Notes: generated by a model not told the origin, from the letters alone. DNA of 64,000 nucleotides from Salinibacterium sp. ZJ450 (GCF_011751885.2 NZ_CP061771.1:3534001-3598000), one strand, 5' to 3'; counted from the stretch's first letter, positions 9,072 through 19,120 are shown. Translations and numbers: made by a program.

Positions 9072-9102
9072 AACGCCCGGCTCCCGCGAGGAGCCGGGCG
9101 TT
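9072..9102 (+). terminator. Terminator after the VOC gene
   Basis: A perfect 13-bp stem (9072-9084 with 9090-9102) and 5-nt loop lie 16 bp after the stop codon and end in TTT. Confidence 0.85.
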
Positions 9103-9128
9103 TGCCGTGTGTGCCGATCCACGCCCGC

Positions 9129-9185
9129 TGAGGTACGCCTTTCGGCCCTTAACCGGGCGCTCGAAGAACCAAACGCCAGACCTCA
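9129..9185. repeat. 57-bp dispersed palindromic repeat, copy A
   Basis: An imperfect palindrome runs from TGAGG to CCTCA. The right arm carries GAAGAACCAAACGCCAGACC. It is exactly the same length as the copies at 11377, 18576 and 29469, and shares with them the CCAAA...CAGACCTCA arm. It lies between two terminators in a non-coding gap. Confidence 0.75.
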
Positions 9186-9229
9186 CCCGCAGATAGCGGC
9201 CCACCCAACCCAAACCTCACCGCACGCCA

Positions 9230-9261
9230 AAACGGCCGGCCCCCGAGGGGACCGGCCGTTT
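9230..9261 (-). terminator. Terminator after katA
   Basis: The inverted repeat AAACGGCCGG/CCGGCCGTTT (9230-9239 with 9252-9261) has a further CCCC/GGGG pairing inside. It lies just downstream of the catalase stop codon on the minus strand. Confidence 0.8.
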
Positions 9262-9282
9262 CGCACCTTCAGCTGACGGGAA

Positions 9283-10776
9283 CTACTCCCCGACACCCAC
9301 GTATTCGGCCGACTCGTTCGCGGTCTCACCGGCGGTCGCCAGGTTCTCACGGAGCTTGGCGCCGAGGGTGGCGTCGACGTTGGTCCAGTACTGGATCGCG
9401 CGCTCCTTGATCTCGGGGCTCTTCACACCACCGACCGCGCCAGTGATGGTCTCGAGGAAGCGCTCCTTGGCGGCGTCGTCATACACCTCGCGGTAGAGCG
9501 TGCCGGCCTGGCCGAAGTCGTCATCCTCGGCGTGCAGGGTAGCCGCGGCGCGGATGAGCGCACCGTCGCTCTCCCAGCTGCCCATTCCGGCTGCAGCGGC
9601 GTCAGCCACCGGGCCGCCCTTCGAGTTCGGCGCGTACACCGGGACATCGGGCGCGTTGTAGGCGTGACGCTGGGCGCCATCCTGGGTGTAGCTGTGCACG
9701 GATGCGGCGTGCGGAGCGTTCACCGGAATCTGGTTGTAGTTCGTGCCGACACGGTAGCGCTGGGCGTCCGGGTACGAGAACACGCGCGCCATCAGCATCT
9801 TGTCGGGGCTGACGTCGATGCCGGGAACCAGGTTCGCCGGGCTGAAGGCGGCCTGCTCGATCTCGGCGAAGAAGTTCTGCGGGTTGCGGTTCAGGGTGTG
9901 CGTGCCGACCTTGATCAGCGGGTAGTCCGCGTGCGGCCACACCTTGGTGAGGTCAAACGGGTTGAACCGGTAGCTCTTCGCGTCCTCGTACGGCATGACC
10001 TGCACGTGCACGTCCCACGACGGGAAGTTGCCGGCCTCGATGGCCTCGTAGAGGTCGCGACGGTAGTGGTCGGCGTCCGCGCCGGCGATGATCTCAGCCT
10101 CGGAGCCGCCGATCTCGACGTTGCCCTGGTTCGAGGTGAAGTGGTACTTCACCCAGAAGCGCTCACCGGCGGCGTTGATCCACTGGTAGGTGTGCGAGCC
10201 GAAGCCGGGCATCTCACGCCAGGACAGTGGGATGCCGCGGTCGCCCATCAGGTAGGTGACCTGGTGTGCCGACTCGGGCGAGAGGCTCCAGAAGTCCCAC
10301 TGCATGTCGGCGTCGCGCAGGCCGGAGCCGGGCAGACGCTTCTGCGAGTGGATGAAGTCGGGGAACTTGATCGCGTCGCGAATGAAGAACACCGGGGTGT
10401 TGTTGCCGACGATGTCGTAGTTGCCCTCGGTGGTGTAGAACTTCACCGAGAAACCGCGCACGTCGCGCCAGGTGTCGGGGCTGCCCTGCTCGCCGGCGAC
10501 GCTGGAGAAGCGCTGCAGCGTCTCGGTCTTCGCGCCGGGCTGGAAGACGGCCGCGCGAGTGTACTGCGAGACATCCTCAGTCACCACGAACTCACCGAAC
10601 GCTCCGCCGCCCTTGGCGTGCACGATGCGCTCCGGGATCCGCTCGCGGTTGAACTGGGCGAGCTTCTCAACCAGGTAGCGGTCGTGCAGCGCGGTGACGC
10701 CGTCGGCGCCAACGGTCAGCGAGTGCTCGTCGCTGGCAACCGGGCTTCCGGTCTGGGTGGTGGTGTTCTCAGACAT
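9283..10776 (-). CDS. katA: Monofunctional haem catalase
   Basis: The protein is 497 residues, small-subunit catalase size. Hydrogen peroxide is dismutated in the cytosol. The distal His is in [14 protein letters not shown] (about residue 53), the distal Asn is in [12 protein letters not shown], and the proximal haem Tyr is in [12 protein letters not shown]. The start MSENTTT is preceded by a strong AAGGAG; the frame open further upstream lacks support. The gene lies 53 bp downstream of a Fur-family gene on the same strand, forming a fur-kat operon under the operator at 11294-11320. Confidence 0.95.
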   Translation of the reverse strand: MSENTTTQTGSPVASDEHSLTVGADGVTALHDRYLVEKLAQFNRERIPERIVHAKGGGAFGEFVVTEDVSQYTRAAVFQPGAKTETLQRFSSVAGEQGSPDTWRDVRGFSVKFYTTEGNYDIVGNNTPVFFIRDAIKFPDFIHSQKRLPGSGLRDADMQWDFWSLSPESAHQVTYLMGDRGIPLSWREMPGFGSHTYQWINAAGERFWVKYHFTSNQGNVEIGGSEAEIIAGADADHYRRDLYEAIEAGNFPSWDVHVQVMPYEDAKSYRFNPFDLTKVWPHADYPLIKVGTHTLNRNPQNFFAEIEQAAFSPANLVPGIDVSPDKMLMARVFSYPDAQRYRVGTNYNQIPVNAPHAASVHSYTQDGAQRHAYNAPDVPVYAPNSKGGPVADAAAAGMGSWESDGALIRAAATLHAEDDDFGQAGTLYREVYDDAAKERFLETITGAVGGVKSPEIKERAIQYWTNVDATLGAKLRENLATAGETANESAEYVGVGE

Positions 10777-10829
10777 TGATCTCCTTGTTTCTCGGTGGGG
10801 ATGGTCTCGTAGGGATGGAAGGGAAAGAT

Positions 10830-11282
10830 TTAGGGGCGAGCGGATGTCGCGGACGCGGCAGCCTGGCAGTCGGCGCACAGTCCCCAGAAGGTGACCTCTG
10901 CCGCGTGCACGGTGAAGCCGGCGGCATCCGACGGGGTGAGGCAGGGCGCCGCACCGACCACGCAGTCGACATCCTGCACCGCGCCGCAGCCGCTGCAGAT
11001 GAGGTGATGGTGGTTGTCGTCGACGCGGCGTTCGTACAGCGCGGGCGAGCCGGCGGGCTGGATGCGGCGGATCAGCCCGGCATCGGCGAGCGCGCCGAGC
11101 ACGCCGTAGACCGCCTGCAGCGAGGTGTTCGGAAGCTCCTCGTGCACGGCCGCGAACAGTTGCTCCGCGGCAGCGTGCGGGGATCGCTCCAGCGCCTGCA
11201 TCACGGCGAGCCGCGGGGCGGTCACCTTGAGCCCGGCACCCCGGATGCTCTGGGTGAGCACTTCGAGGCTGGGCGCGATCAT
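10830..11282 (-). CDS. Fur-family peroxide/metal repressor (FurA/CatR type)
   Basis: The protein is 150 residues. An N-terminal winged helix ([14 protein letters not shown]...[19 protein letters not shown]) is followed by the metal/dimer domain with [12 protein letters not shown] and a second CADC pair. Placement directly upstream of a catalase matches FurA-katG and CatR-catA pairs in actinobacteria, where the repressor is inactivated by peroxide. TAGGGT lies 6 nt before the ATG, suggesting a leaderless, autoregulated gene. I infer peroxide sensing from context only. Confidence 0.88.
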   Translation of the reverse strand: MIAPSLEVLTQSIRGAGLKVTAPRLAVMQALERSPHAAAEQLFAAVHEELPNTSLQAVYGVLGALADAGLIRRIQPAGSPALYERRVDDNHHHLICSGCGAVQDVDCVVGAAPCLTPSDAAGFTVHAAEVTFWGLCADCQAAASATSARP

Positions 11283-11288
11283 TCCTCT

Positions 11289-11320
11289 ACCCTAGTTGTT
11301 TTTAGCCGTTCAAAACAACT
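11289..11320 (-). promoter_or_regulatory. furA promoter with embedded inverted-repeat operator
   Basis: On the minus strand TTGTTT (-35, 11318-11313), an 18-bp spacer and TAGGGT (-10, 11294-11289) precede ATG 11282 by 6 nt. A perfect inverted repeat AGTTGTTTT/AAAACAACT (11294-11302 with 11312-11320) covers the promoter, the expected place for autorepression by the Fur-like protein. Confidence 0.65.
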
Positions 11321-11376
11321 GTCAGAAGCAACCGTTCAACCACCGTTCACCAGAGCCGTCGCCACCGATAGCGGGC

Positions 11377-11433
11377 TGAAGTCTGGCAATCGGCCCTTCC
11401 CGGGCGCCAGCAACGACCAAACGGCAGACCTCA
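11377..11433. repeat. 57-bp dispersed palindromic repeat, copy B
   Basis: This is an imperfect palindrome from TGAAGTCTGG to CAGACCTCA, 57 bp, in the fur-padR intergenic gap (11283-11537). The right arm has ACGACCAAACGGCAGACC. It aligns without gaps to copies A, C and D. Confidence 0.72.
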
Positions 11434-11500
11434 GGTGGCAGAATGCGGGCATGCGCAACCCAGGCGGGTAAAGAGGCCACGGCCAAAAGCTCGTGAATAC

Positions 11501-11537
11501 TTGCGCTGTCCTATATGTGTAGTGTCTAATATGGGAC
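11501..11537 (+). promoter_or_regulatory. padR promoter and operator
   Basis: TTGCGC (11501-11506), an 18-bp spacer and TCTAAT (11525-11530) are followed after 7 nt by GTG 11538, consistent with a leaderless transcript. A near-palindrome CCTATAT (11510-11516) / ATATGGG (11529-11535) overlaps the spacer and -10 box. Autoregulation by the PadR protein is inferred. Confidence 0.5.
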
Positions 11538-12098
11538 GTGAGTATGAAACACGCCATCCTCGGACTCCTCGACCTTGCGCCGATGACCGGCTACGACCTG
11601 AAGAAGAACTTCGACGCGACCGTCGCCCACTTTTGGAGCGCCGACCAGTCGCAGATCTATCGCACCCTTTCCGGCTTGGTCGACGGGGGTCTCGCCAGCG
11701 TTTCGGTGGTCGAACAGAGCAGCAAGCCCAATCGCAACGTGCACAGCATCACCGAGCAGGGTCGGGCGGCTCTCGACGACTGGCTGCGCTCCCCGCTGGA
11801 GCAGCAGCCCACCCGCGAACCGTTCCTCGCCCGGCTGTTCTTCGCCGGGCGGATGGGCGCCGACCGCGTCAGCGCCCTGCTCGACGAGCGCCGCGCCGCC
11901 GCCGCGGCCCAGCTCGCCGCACTCCGCGCCTTGCAGCAGCAGGAGTCCGCGACATCCGACCTCGCCGCCCGTCTTCGGCTGGCCACTCTCGATAACGGCA
12001 TCGCGCACACCCAATCCGAACTCGACTGGCTCGACGAGCTGACGGCCACCCTGGCGGCCGCACCGATCACCACACCGACACTGGAGACCGCACCATGA
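11538..12098 (+). CDS. PadR-family transcriptional regulator
   Basis: The protein is 186 residues. It has an N-terminal winged-helix PadR domain (KHAILGLLDLAPMTGYDLKK...SQIYRTLSGLVDGGL) and a C-terminal helical PadR_C/Vir-like dimerisation region. The stop overlaps the next gene's ATG by four bases, so the regulator and the alpha/beta hydrolase form one unit; the hydrolase is the likely regulated gene. The GTG is chosen because it sits at the predicted transcription start; an in-frame ATG at 11544 is the alternative. Confidence 0.9.
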   Translation: MSMKHAILGLLDLAPMTGYDLKKNFDATVAHFWSADQSQIYRTLSGLVDGGLASVSVVEQSSKPNRNVHSITEQGRAALDDWLRSPLEQQPTREPFLARLFFAGRMGADRVSALLDERRAAAAAQLAALRALQQQESATSDLAARLRLATLDNGIAHTQSELDWLDELTATLAAAPITTPTLETAP

Positions 12099-12868
12099 CC
12101 ATGCACGTCACCGAACAGAACACGCAGGCGGCCGAGTCCGTGCTCTTCATTCACGGCGGAAACGTCGCCGGCTGGATGTGGGAGGCGCAGGTTGACGCGC
12201 TGCCCGACTTCCACACGATCGTGCCCGACCTTCCCGGGTTCGGCGCATCGAACGGTGAGCGCTGGGAATCGCTCGCCGATACCGCCGACCAGCTCGCCGC
12301 GATCATCCGCGAGCGGGCGAATGGCGGCACCGCCCATGTGGTCGGGTTGTCGCTCGGCGCCCTCGTCGGGACTGTGCTTGTCGCGCGACATCCGGAACTC
12401 GTCCGCTCGGCGATGCTCACCGGCGCACCGCTTGGCGGCGTGCACGGCTTTGCCAACTGGGCGGGCATGTTTCAGTTGCGCATGTGGGGCAGCCGCGGTT
12501 ACTGGAAGACCCTGGCGAAGGCGTACCGGATGCCGGACGACGTGCTCGACATCTTCATCGAGACGGGCCTCGGCATCGACCGGCCAAGCGCGCGCCGCAT
12601 GATGGCCGAAACCTACAGCGGCGTCACGGAACAGCTGTCCGGGCTGGTCGGCAGCACCGTGCCGCTGCTCGTGCTCGCCGGGGAGAAGGACGACCCGAGC
12701 GTCGCCCGCTCCTTCCCCGACTTCACCTCACGCAGCACCGCCGCGACAACCCACATCGTGCCGAAGATGCACCATGCCTGGAACGCGGAGGATCCCGAGC
12801 TGTTCAACCGCATCATGCGGGAGTGGCTGACCCGGCGCACAGCATCTGCCGAACTACTGGCCGGGTAG
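12095..12868 (+). CDS. Alpha/beta hydrolase
   Basis: The protein is 257 residues with the alpha/beta-hydrolase fold. Oxyanion loop is HGGNVAG, nucleophile elbow is GLSLGA (Ser), the acid is likely Asp in GEKDDPS, and the catalytic His is in MHHAWN. It is cytosolic with no signal peptide. The ATGA overlap with padR implies coupled translation. The substrate is unknown; PadR pairs often control detoxification genes. Confidence 0.88.
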   Translation: MTMHVTEQNTQAAESVLFIHGGNVAGWMWEAQVDALPDFHTIVPDLPGFGASNGERWESLADTADQLAAIIRERANGGTAHVVGLSLGALVGTVLVARHPELVRSAMLTGAPLGGVHGFANWAGMFQLRMWGSRGYWKTLAKAYRMPDDVLDIFIETGLGIDRPSARRMMAETYSGVTEQLSGLVGSTVPLLVLAGEKDDPSVARSFPDFTSRSTAATTHIVPKMHHAWNAEDPELFNRIMREWLTRRTASAELLAG

Positions 12869-12911
12869 ACTGAGGCGATCCCCCATCAGACGACTCACTC
12901 GGGAGTAATGC

Positions 12912-13172
12912 GTGCCCACCATCGTCGTAGAAGTCATGCCCAAGGCAGAACTGCTTGACCCCGCGGGCAAGGCCGTCGCCGGCTCGCTCGCCCGTCAGGG
13001 CAAGACCCAGTTCACCGGTGTGCGCATCGGCAAGCGTTTCGAAATCACCGTGGACAGCGAGGTGACGGATGCCGTGCTGGCCGAGGTTCAGCAGCTGGCC
13101 GACGACATGCTCTCCAACTCTGTGATCGAGGATGTCGTCTCGATCAGCGTGCTCGAGGACGCGGCCGCGTAA
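12912..13172 (+). CDS. purS: FGAM synthase subunit PurS
   Basis: The protein is 86 residues, typical of PurS, which bridges PurL and PurQ in the three-part FGAM synthase. It reads [18 protein letters not shown] and [12 protein letters not shown], with [13 protein letters not shown] near the end. The start is GTG with GGGAG upstream. A TAGACT box lies at 12866-12871, overlapping the upstream hydrolase stop. It shares one base with the purQ start. Confidence 0.96.
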   Translation: MPTIVVEVMPKAELLDPAGKAVAGSLARQGKTQFTGVRIGKRFEITVDSEVTDAVLAEVQQLADDMLSNSVIEDVVSISVLEDAAA

Positions 13173-13870
13173 TGCGCGTCGGCGTCATCACCTTCCCCGG
13201 CTCCCTCGACGACCGCGACGCCCAGCGCGCGGTGCGCCTGGCCGGCGGCGACGCCGTGCCCCTCTGGCACGGCAACCACGACCTGCAGGGCGTCGACGCG
13301 ATCGTGCTGCCCGGCGGGTTCAGCTACGGCGACTACCTGCGCTGCGGAGCCATCGCCGCCCACTCGCCGATCATGGCCGAGGTGGTCAGCGCCGCGAACG
13401 CCGGCATGCCCGTGCTGGGCATCTGCAACGGCTTCCAGATCCTGGTCGAGTCACACCTGCTGCCCGGCGGCCTGGTGCGCAACGACCACGGCTCATTCAT
13501 CTGCCGCGACCAGAAACTGCGGGTGGAGAACACCTCCACCGCGTTCACCACCGCCTACAGCGAGGGTCAAGAGATCACCATCCCGTTGAAGAACGGCGAG
13601 GGTGGCTTCATTGCGGATGCCGAGACGCTGGCCCGCATCGAGGGTGAGGGTCAGGTCGTCTTCCGCTACCTCGACGTGAACCCGAACGGGTCGCTGAACG
13701 ACATCGCCGGCATCCGGAACGAGCGCGGCAACGTGGTCGGCCTGATGCCGCACCCCGAGCACGCCGTCGAGGAGGGCTTCGGCCCGAACACGCCCGAGGC
13801 GATGTCCTCCGGCACCGACGGGCTGGCCATGTTCGTGAGCGTCATCCAGAACTCACTGCTGTCGGCGTGA
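13172..13870 (+). CDS. purQ: FGAM synthase glutaminase subunit PurQ
   Basis: The protein is 232 residues, a class I glutamine amidotransferase supplying ammonia to PurL. It shows [15 protein letters not shown], nucleophile Cys in GICNGFQIL, and the His-Glu pair in PHPEHAVE. Its ATG overlaps the purS stop (TAATG), and the next membrane-protein GTG overlaps its own stop. PurL itself is about 2.4 kb further on. Confidence 0.97.
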   Translation: MRVGVITFPGSLDDRDAQRAVRLAGGDAVPLWHGNHDLQGVDAIVLPGGFSYGDYLRCGAIAAHSPIMAEVVSAANAGMPVLGICNGFQILVESHLLPGGLVRNDHGSFICRDQKLRVENTSTAFTTAYSEGQEITIPLKNGEGGFIADAETLARIEGEGQVVFRYLDVNPNGSLNDIAGIRNERGNVVGLMPHPEHAVEEGFGPNTPEAMSSGTDGLAMFVSVIQNSLLSA

Positions 13871-14358
13871 GCCTGACCACCCCGCGCACCCGACTCACCC
13901 CGCGGCTGTTCTACCGCACGCTGGCGATCGCGGAAGCGGTCACCTGGAAGCTGCTGATCGTCGGCATGCTGTTGAAGTATGCGGCCGGCATCGACACCCC
14001 GTTCAGCTTCGCCGCCGGGCTCGCGCACGGCTTCGTGTTCATCGCCTACGCGGCGACCGCGGTGCTGGTGGGGATCAACCAGCGCTGGGGCTTCCCGCTG
14101 ATCGCGGGCGCGGTCGCCACCGCGATCGTTCCCTACGCCACCGTCCCGTTCGACCGCTGGCTGGAGCGCACCGGTCGCCTTGAGGGCAGCTGGCGCATCG
14201 AGAAATCCGACGACCCGCGCGACCGCTCCGTCATCGACGGTCTGGTGCGCTGGATGCTGCGCCGGCCGATCCTGCTCGGCACCGTGTTCGTGGTCGCTGT
14301 CGTCGGCGTGGTCGCGGGCATGCTGGTCGCTGGCCCGCCCAGCGAGTGGGGCGCGTAA
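13867..14358 (+). CDS. DUF3817-type integral membrane protein
   Basis: The protein is 163 residues. The N-terminal hydrophobic half has [21 protein letters not shown] and an AHGFVFIAY segment, giving three helices of DUF3817 style. A charged segment ([10 protein letters not shown] to DDPRDRS) follows, then one more helix near the C-terminus. It is translationally coupled to purQ by a 4-base overlap. The function is unknown; such proteins often sit beside guaA or purine genes in actinobacteria. Confidence 0.8.
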   Translation: MSLTTPRTRLTPRLFYRTLAIAEAVTWKLLIVGMLLKYAAGIDTPFSFAAGLAHGFVFIAYAATAVLVGINQRWGFPLIAGAVATAIVPYATVPFDRWLERTGRLEGSWRIEKSDDPRDRSVIDGLVRWMLRRPILLGTVFVVAVVGVVAGMLVAGPPSEWGA

Positions 14359-14436
14359 CGGAGGCAACCCCTCGACGGTTTTCCAGTTCGGGCTTAGCGT
14401 GGGCTGCGACGCATTGGTCGAACAAGGAGTCTTTCG

Positions 14437-14904
14437 ATGGCCGAGCTCTCACCGATCCAGCCTTGCCTGTGGTTTGACAACCAGGCTCGCGAGGCGATGA
14501 CGTACTACGTTGATGTGTTCCCGAACTCGCGAATCATCTCAATCGACGAGTATCCCGACGAGTCGCTCGACGAACACTTCGTCGGGATGTCGGGCAAGGT
14601 GATCAACGGGCAGTTCACCTTGAACGGGGTGGACTTCGTCTGCCTCGACGGCGGACCGATCTTCACGCTCTCCGAGGCGGTCTCCTTCATCGTGTCCTGC
14701 AAGGACCAGGACGAGATCGACTACTACTGGTCGAAGCTGTCGCACGTGCCCGAATCCGAGCAGTGCGGCTGGTGCAAGGACCAGTTCGGGCTGAGCTGGC
14801 AGATCATCCCGGCGAACATGGGCGAGCTGATCCGTCGGCCCGAACAGATGCAGGTGTTCATGCAGCAGAAGAAGATCGTGATCGCCGAGCTCGAGAGCGC
14901 CTAA
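14437..14904 (+). CDS. VOC-superfamily protein, PhnB-like
   Basis: The protein is 155 residues. The opening IQPCLWFDNQAREAMTYYVDVFPNS and later GQFTLNGVDFVCLDGGP, CGWCKDQFGLSWQIIP match the PhnB-like group, sometimes mis-labelled as 3-demethylubiquinone methyltransferase. No catalytic role can be assigned. AAGGAG precedes the ATG. The TAA stop overlaps the stop of the convergent hydrolase gene by four bases. Confidence 0.87.
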   Translation: MAELSPIQPCLWFDNQAREAMTYYVDVFPNSRIISIDEYPDESLDEHFVGMSGKVINGQFTLNGVDFVCLDGGPIFTLSEAVSFIVSCKDQDEIDYYWSKLSHVPESEQCGWCKDQFGLSWQIIPANMGELIRRPEQMQVFMQQKKIVIAELESA

Positions 14905-15710
14905 CGCCCGGCGGTGAAGAACTCCACCGCCGATTCCCGGAACACCCGCGACCCCGGCGCGTTGAAGTGATGCCGGTCGGGTAGTTCGACGAAGGAGCCG
15001 TGGGGTGCGGCATCCGCGAGTCGGCGCGATTGCGCGAGGATCGCGTCTTCGCTGCCGGTCGCGAACAGGATCTGCTGCTGCGGCGGGCTTGCCGGATCGG
15101 GGTCAGAGTCGGCGAACCGCATTCCTTCGGCGAGCGCGATCAGCGCCCGCAGGTCGTTGCCGGCGACGCGCTCGGCGACCGTGCAGTAGTTGAGCGTGAC
15201 CTGATCCTCGACCGGGGTGCCGTGTTCGGCGTAGGCACGTGCCTGATCGAGCTGCAGCCTCGCCAGCGGACGGCCGTCGGGGATGCCGCCGAGCACCGCC
15301 CGGTCGATGCGGTGCGGAAGAAGCACGGCGAGCTGCCAGCCGACGCGCCCGCCGAGCGAATACCCGGCGTAGTGCACGGTGTCGAGCATGTAGGTGTCGA
15401 GCACGGTCACCAGGTCGTTCACGAGCGTGTCCATGCCGTAGGCGGTCGCTTCATGCGGTTTGTCGCTCGCGCCGTGGCCGCGCTGGTCGACCGCGAGCAC
15501 CCGGAACCCGGCCCGCGTCAGATCCCGCACCCAGCCTGTGTTCGCCCAGTTGTCTCGGCTGCTCGAGGCGAACCCGTGCACGCACATCACTACCGGGGCA
15601 TCTTCCTCGCCCCACAGGTAGGTCGCGATCCGGCGTCCGTCGGCGGACATCACGTACTGCGGCGACGGCATCTCGGTCAGGGCAAGCAGGGCTGAGCTCA
15701 TGTCTGCCAT
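14901..15710 (-). CDS. Alpha/beta hydrolase
   Basis: The protein is 269 residues. It shows VCVHGFASSSRDNW (oxyanion), DQRGHGASDKP, nucleophile elbow GYSLGGR, acid Asp in GSEDAIL, and catalytic His in ELPDRHHFNAPG. This is the haloperoxidase-like/esterase type. The ATG at 15710 is taken, but 15701 is possible since neither has a clear ribosome site. It is convergent with the VOC gene. Confidence 0.85.
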   Translation of the reverse strand: MADMSSALLALTEMPSPQYVMSADGRRIATYLWGEEDAPVVMCVHGFASSSRDNWANTGWVRDLTRAGFRVLAVDQRGHGASDKPHEATAYGMDTLVNDLVTVLDTYMLDTVHYAGYSLGGRVGWQLAVLLPHRIDRAVLGGIPDGRPLARLQLDQARAYAEHGTPVEDQVTLNYCTVAERVAGNDLRALIALAEGMRFADSDPDPASPPQQQILFATGSEDAILAQSRRLADAAPHGSFVELPDRHHFNAPGSRVFRESAVEFFTAGR

Positions 15711-15782
15711 TCTTTCCGGTCGAGCGGATGTCGCGGACTTTCGACGCTCACGTCGCTGGCGAGTGCAGGCGCCTCAGGCACC

Positions 15783-16145
15783 TCAGGCGTCCTGCGCGGC
15801 GATCCACGCGCGGATCAGACCCTGCAGCGACCCCCGCTTGCGCTCGAGGTCGTCAGCATCGAGGAACTTCGCGACCCGGGACACGTCGCCCTCGCCCTCC
15901 AGCAACCCGTCGGGGTCGGGCAGCGACGCTCCCCTGTGGAACATCAGGCTGACGTGCTTGGTCGACTTCGGGTAGAACGAGGCGATGTTGCCGCGGTACA
16001 CGAAGGTCGGCGCCTGCCACTTGATCACCTCGCTCACCCGATCATCGGCGTCGAGCACCGCATCCCGAACCGCCATGACGAGCTCCCGCTGCGGATTGGA
16101 GTAGGACTCGAACCAGGCGTCAACCTCTGCGCTGTGAGTGGCCAT
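15783..16145 (-). CDS. DUF1801-domain protein
   Basis: The protein is 120 residues. The sequence VDAWFESYSNPQRELVMAVRDAVL...SEVIKWQAPTFVYRGNIASF is the DUF1801 (YdhG-like) pattern, with HVSLMFHRGASLPDP following. The function is unknown. ATG 16145 is chosen because the upstream in-frame extension is low-complexity; CATACT lies 6 nt upstream, so it may be leaderless. Confidence 0.8.
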   Translation of the reverse strand: MATHSAEVDAWFESYSNPQRELVMAVRDAVLDADDRVSEVIKWQAPTFVYRGNIASFYPKSTKHVSLMFHRGASLPDPDGLLEGEGDVSRVAKFLDADDLERKRGSLQGLIRAWIAAQDA

Positions 16146-16246
16146 GCGCCGAGTATGGCATCCACGAGCGCTGGGGCATCTTGCAGGTGGGCCGCCGGTA
16201 GACTTGGGCAGTCCGGCATCCGCTTTTCTCTTGGAGTTCGCCACTC

Positions 16247-18568
16247 GTGACCGACACATCCACCTCCCCTTCCCGCGCTGTCGCTGACACCGTTCAGAAC
16301 GCCGCCGTCACCCCCGAGAAAGAGCAGCCATACGGCGCGCTCGGCCTCAAGGAAGACGAGTATCTGAAGATCCGCGAGATCCTCGGCCGCCGTCCCACCT
16401 CGGGTGAGCTGGCGATGTACTCGGTGATGTGGAGCGAGCACTGCTCATACAAGAGCTCGAAGAAGTACCTGCGTGAGTTCGGCAAGAAGGTCACGCCCGC
16501 CATGAAGAAGAACCTCATGGTCGGCATGGGCGAGAACGCCGGCGTCGTGGATGTCGGTGAGGGCTGGGCCGTCACCTTCAAGATCGAGAGCCACAACCAC
16601 CCCAGCTACATCGAGCCGTTCCAGGGCGCCGCGACCGGCGTCGGCGGCATCGTGCGCGACATCATCTCGATGGGCGCCCGCCCGGTCGCCGTGATGGACG
16701 CGCTGCGCTTCGGCGCCATCGACCACCCCGACACCGCCCGTGTGGCGCACGGCGTGGTCTCGGGCATCAGCTTCTACGGCAACTGCCTCGGCCTGCCGAA
16801 CATCGGCGGCGAGACCTACTTCGACCCGATCTACCAGGGCAACCCACTGGTCAACGCGCTCGCGGTCGGCGTGCTGCGGCACGAAGACCTGCACCTGGCG
16901 AACGCCCGCGGCCCGGGCAACAAGGTCGTGCTGTTCGGTGCCCGCACCGGCGGCGACGGCATCGGCGGGGCATCCATCCTCGCCTCCGACACCTTCGCCG
17001 ACGGCGGACCGACCAAGCGCCCCGCGGTGCAGGTCGGCGACCCGTTCGCCGAGAAGGTGCTCATCGAGTGCTGCCTCGAGCTGTTCCAGCAGGAGCTGGT
17101 GGAGGGCATTCAGGACCTCGGCGCCGCCGGCATCAGCTGCGCGACATCCGAACTCGCCTCCAATGGCGACGGCGGCATGTTCATCGAGCTCGACAAGGTG
17201 TTGCTGCGCGACCCGTCGCTCACCGCCGAAGAGATTCTGATGTCCGAGAGCCAGGAGCGGATGATGGCCATCGTCCGCCCGGAGAAGCTGGACGCCTTCC
17301 TCGCGGTCGTCGCCAAGTGGGATGTCGAGACCTCGGTGCTCGGCGAAGTGACCGACACCGGCCGGCTGATCATCGACTGGCACGGCGAAGAGATCGTCAA
17401 CGTCGAGCCGCGCACCGTGGCCGTCGACGGCCCGGTCTACGACCGTCCGGTCGCCTACCCGACCTGGCTTGACGCGCTGCAGGCGTCTTCGGCCGCCGGG
17501 CTGCCCCGGCCGACCAGTTCGGACGAGCTGCGGGACCAGTTCCTGCGCCTGCTCGGCTCGGCGAACCTCGGCGACAAGAGCTGGGTCACCAACCAGTACG
17601 ACAAGTACGTGCTCGGCAACACCGCGCTCAGCTTCCCCGACGACGGCGGCATGGTTCGCGTCGACGAGGAGTCGGGCCTCGGTTTCGCCGTCGCCACCGA
17701 CGCCAACGGCCGCTACTGCCAGCTCGACCCGCGCCAGGGCGCCAAGCTGGCCCTCGCCGAGGCGTACCGCAACGTCGCCGTCACCGGCGCCACCCCGGTC
17801 GCCGTGTCGGACTGCCTGAACTTCGGCTCTCCCGAGAACCCCGAGGTGATGTGGCAGTTCAGCGAGACCGTCGACGGACTGGCCGACGGATGCCTCGAGC
17901 TTGAGATCCCCGTCACCGGCGGCAACGTGTCGTTCTACAACCAGACCGGCGACGTGCCGATCTTCCCGACCCCGGTGGTCGGCGTGCTCGGCGTGATCGA
18001 CGACGTGGCCCGCCGCATCCCGTCCGGCTGGCAGGACGAGGGCGACAACATCTACCTGCTCGGCACCACCGCGCTCGAGCTGGACGGCTCGGCCTGGGCC
18101 GGCGTCATCCACGACCACCTCGGCGGACGCCCGCCGGCCGTCGACCTGTCCCGCGAGAAGGATCTGGCCGAACTGATCTCGGCCGGCGCCCGCGAATCGC
18201 TCATCGGCTCCGCGCACGACCTCGCCGACGGCGGCCTCGGCCAGGCCCTCGCCGAGAGCGTGATGCGCTTCGGCGTCGGCGCCCGCGTCTGGCTGACCGA
18301 GATCATGGAGCGCGACGGAGTGGACGCCGCGACCGCGCTGTTCAGCGAGTCCACCGGCCGCGTCATCGTGTCGGTGCCCCGCGAGGACGACGTGAAGTTC
18401 CGCGGGCTGTGCGAGGGCCGCGGCTACCCCGTGCTGCGAATCGGCGTCACCGACGCGGCATCCGCCTCGCTCGAGATCCAGGACGAGTTCACGCTGACCG
18501 TCGACGAGCTGCGCGCCACGCACCGCGCGCCGCTGGCCGCCGCGTTCGGCGCCGTCGTCGGCCAGTAG
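16247..18568 (+). CDS. purL: FGAM synthase large subunit PurL
   Basis: The protein is 773 residues, the short PurL that works with PurS and PurQ. It converts FGAR to FGAM with ATP and ammonia. Visible motifs are [41 protein letters not shown]-like text, [16 protein letters not shown] and the C-terminal AIRS-like [18 protein letters not shown]. The GTG start has TGGAG upstream; a TAGACT box (16199-16204) resembles that in front of purS. Confidence 0.97.
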   Translation: MTDTSTSPSRAVADTVQNAAVTPEKEQPYGALGLKEDEYLKIREILGRRPTSGELAMYSVMWSEHCSYKSSKKYLREFGKKVTPAMKKNLMVGMGENAGVVDVGEGWAVTFKIESHNHPSYIEPFQGAATGVGGIVRDIISMGARPVAVMDALRFGAIDHPDTARVAHGVVSGISFYGNCLGLPNIGGETYFDPIYQGNPLVNALAVGVLRHEDLHLANARGPGNKVVLFGARTGGDGIGGASILASDTFADGGPTKRPAVQVGDPFAEKVLIECCLELFQQELVEGIQDLGAAGISCATSELASNGDGGMFIELDKVLLRDPSLTAEEILMSESQERMMAIVRPEKLDAFLAVVAKWDVETSVLGEVTDTGRLIIDWHGEEIVNVEPRTVAVDGPVYDRPVAYPTWLDALQASSAAGLPRPTSSDELRDQFLRLLGSANLGDKSWVTNQYDKYVLGNTALSFPDDGGMVRVDEESGLGFAVATDANGRYCQLDPRQGAKLALAEAYRNVAVTGATPVAVSDCLNFGSPENPEVMWQFSETVDGLADGCLELEIPVTGGNVSFYNQTGDVPIFPTPVVGVLGVIDDVARRIPSGWQDEGDNIYLLGTTALELDGSAWAGVIHDHLGGRPPAVDLSREKDLAELISAGARESLIGSAHDLADGGLGQALAESVMRFGVGARVWLTEIMERDGVDAATALFSESTGRVIVSVPREDDVKFRGLCEGRGYPVLRIGVTDAASASLEIQDEFTLTVDELRATHRAPLAAAFGAVVGQ

Positions 18569-18575
18569 TTGACCG

Positions 18576-18632
18576 TGAGGTCTGGGCTTTGGTCCTTCAT
18601 CGAGCCGGTGAAGAACCAAAGCCCAGACCTCA
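18576..18632. repeat. 57-bp dispersed palindromic repeat, copy C
   Basis: This is the most perfect copy: TGAGGTCTGGGCTTTGGT pairs with ACCAAAGCCCAGACCTCA across a 21-nt centre. It starts 7 bp after the purL stop and could act as a purL terminator, though no T run follows. Confidence 0.8.
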
Positions 18633-18656
18633 ACCCATATTTAGAGCGGATGTCGC

Positions 18657-19109
18657 ATGGTTGAGCGCTTTCAGGTGGTGCCTGCCGCGTACCTGTTCCT
18701 GCGGCGCGGCGATGAGGTTCTGCTGCAGCTGCGGCGCGACACCGGCTACTTCGACGAATACTGGGCGGCCGGGGCGGCCGGCCACGTGGAGCATAACGAG
18801 TCGGTGTTCGACGCCGCCCGCCGGGAGGCGGCCGAGGAGCTCGGGATCTCCGTGGCATCCGCCGATCTGGTGCCGCTGACCGCCATGCACCGCACCCACG
18901 ACGGCCACCAGCTGATCGACGAGCGGGTCGACTTCTTCTTCGAATGCCGGGTATGGGGCGGTGAGCCGGTGCTGCAGGAGACCAAGGCCGCCGATCTGCG
19001 CTGGTTCCCACTGGACGCGCTGCCGACGCCGGTGGTTCCGCACGAGCTGTTCGTGCTGGAGCGGATGCTCGCCGGCAGCGTGCCGCCGGTGGTCAGCTTC
19101 GGGTTCTAG
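18657..19109 (+). CDS. Nudix hydrolase
   Basis: The protein is 150 residues. The Nudix box is visible as GHVEHNESVFDAARREAAEELGI, matching the GX5EX7REUXEEXGU consensus. It likely hydrolyses a nucleoside diphosphate-linked substrate with Mg2+. The N-terminal FQVVPAAYLFLRRGDEVLLQLR strand pattern is usual. The substrate is unknown. Confidence 0.9.
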   Translation: MVERFQVVPAAYLFLRRGDEVLLQLRRDTGYFDEYWAAGAAGHVEHNESVFDAARREAAEELGISVASADLVPLTAMHRTHDGHQLIDERVDFFFECRVWGGEPVLQETKAADLRWFPLDALPTPVVPHELFVLERMLAGSVPPVVSFGF

Positions 19110-19120
19110 CCCCCGCGGGG

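Noticed and set aside
9532-10779. A 415-codon plus-strand frame opposite katA
   Set aside because: Antisense shadow of a well-supported catalase.
16445-18619. A 724-codon open frame on the minus strand
   Set aside because: It lies opposite purL, is rich in Ala/Arg/Gly/Val and follows from high GC at third positions. No family motif.
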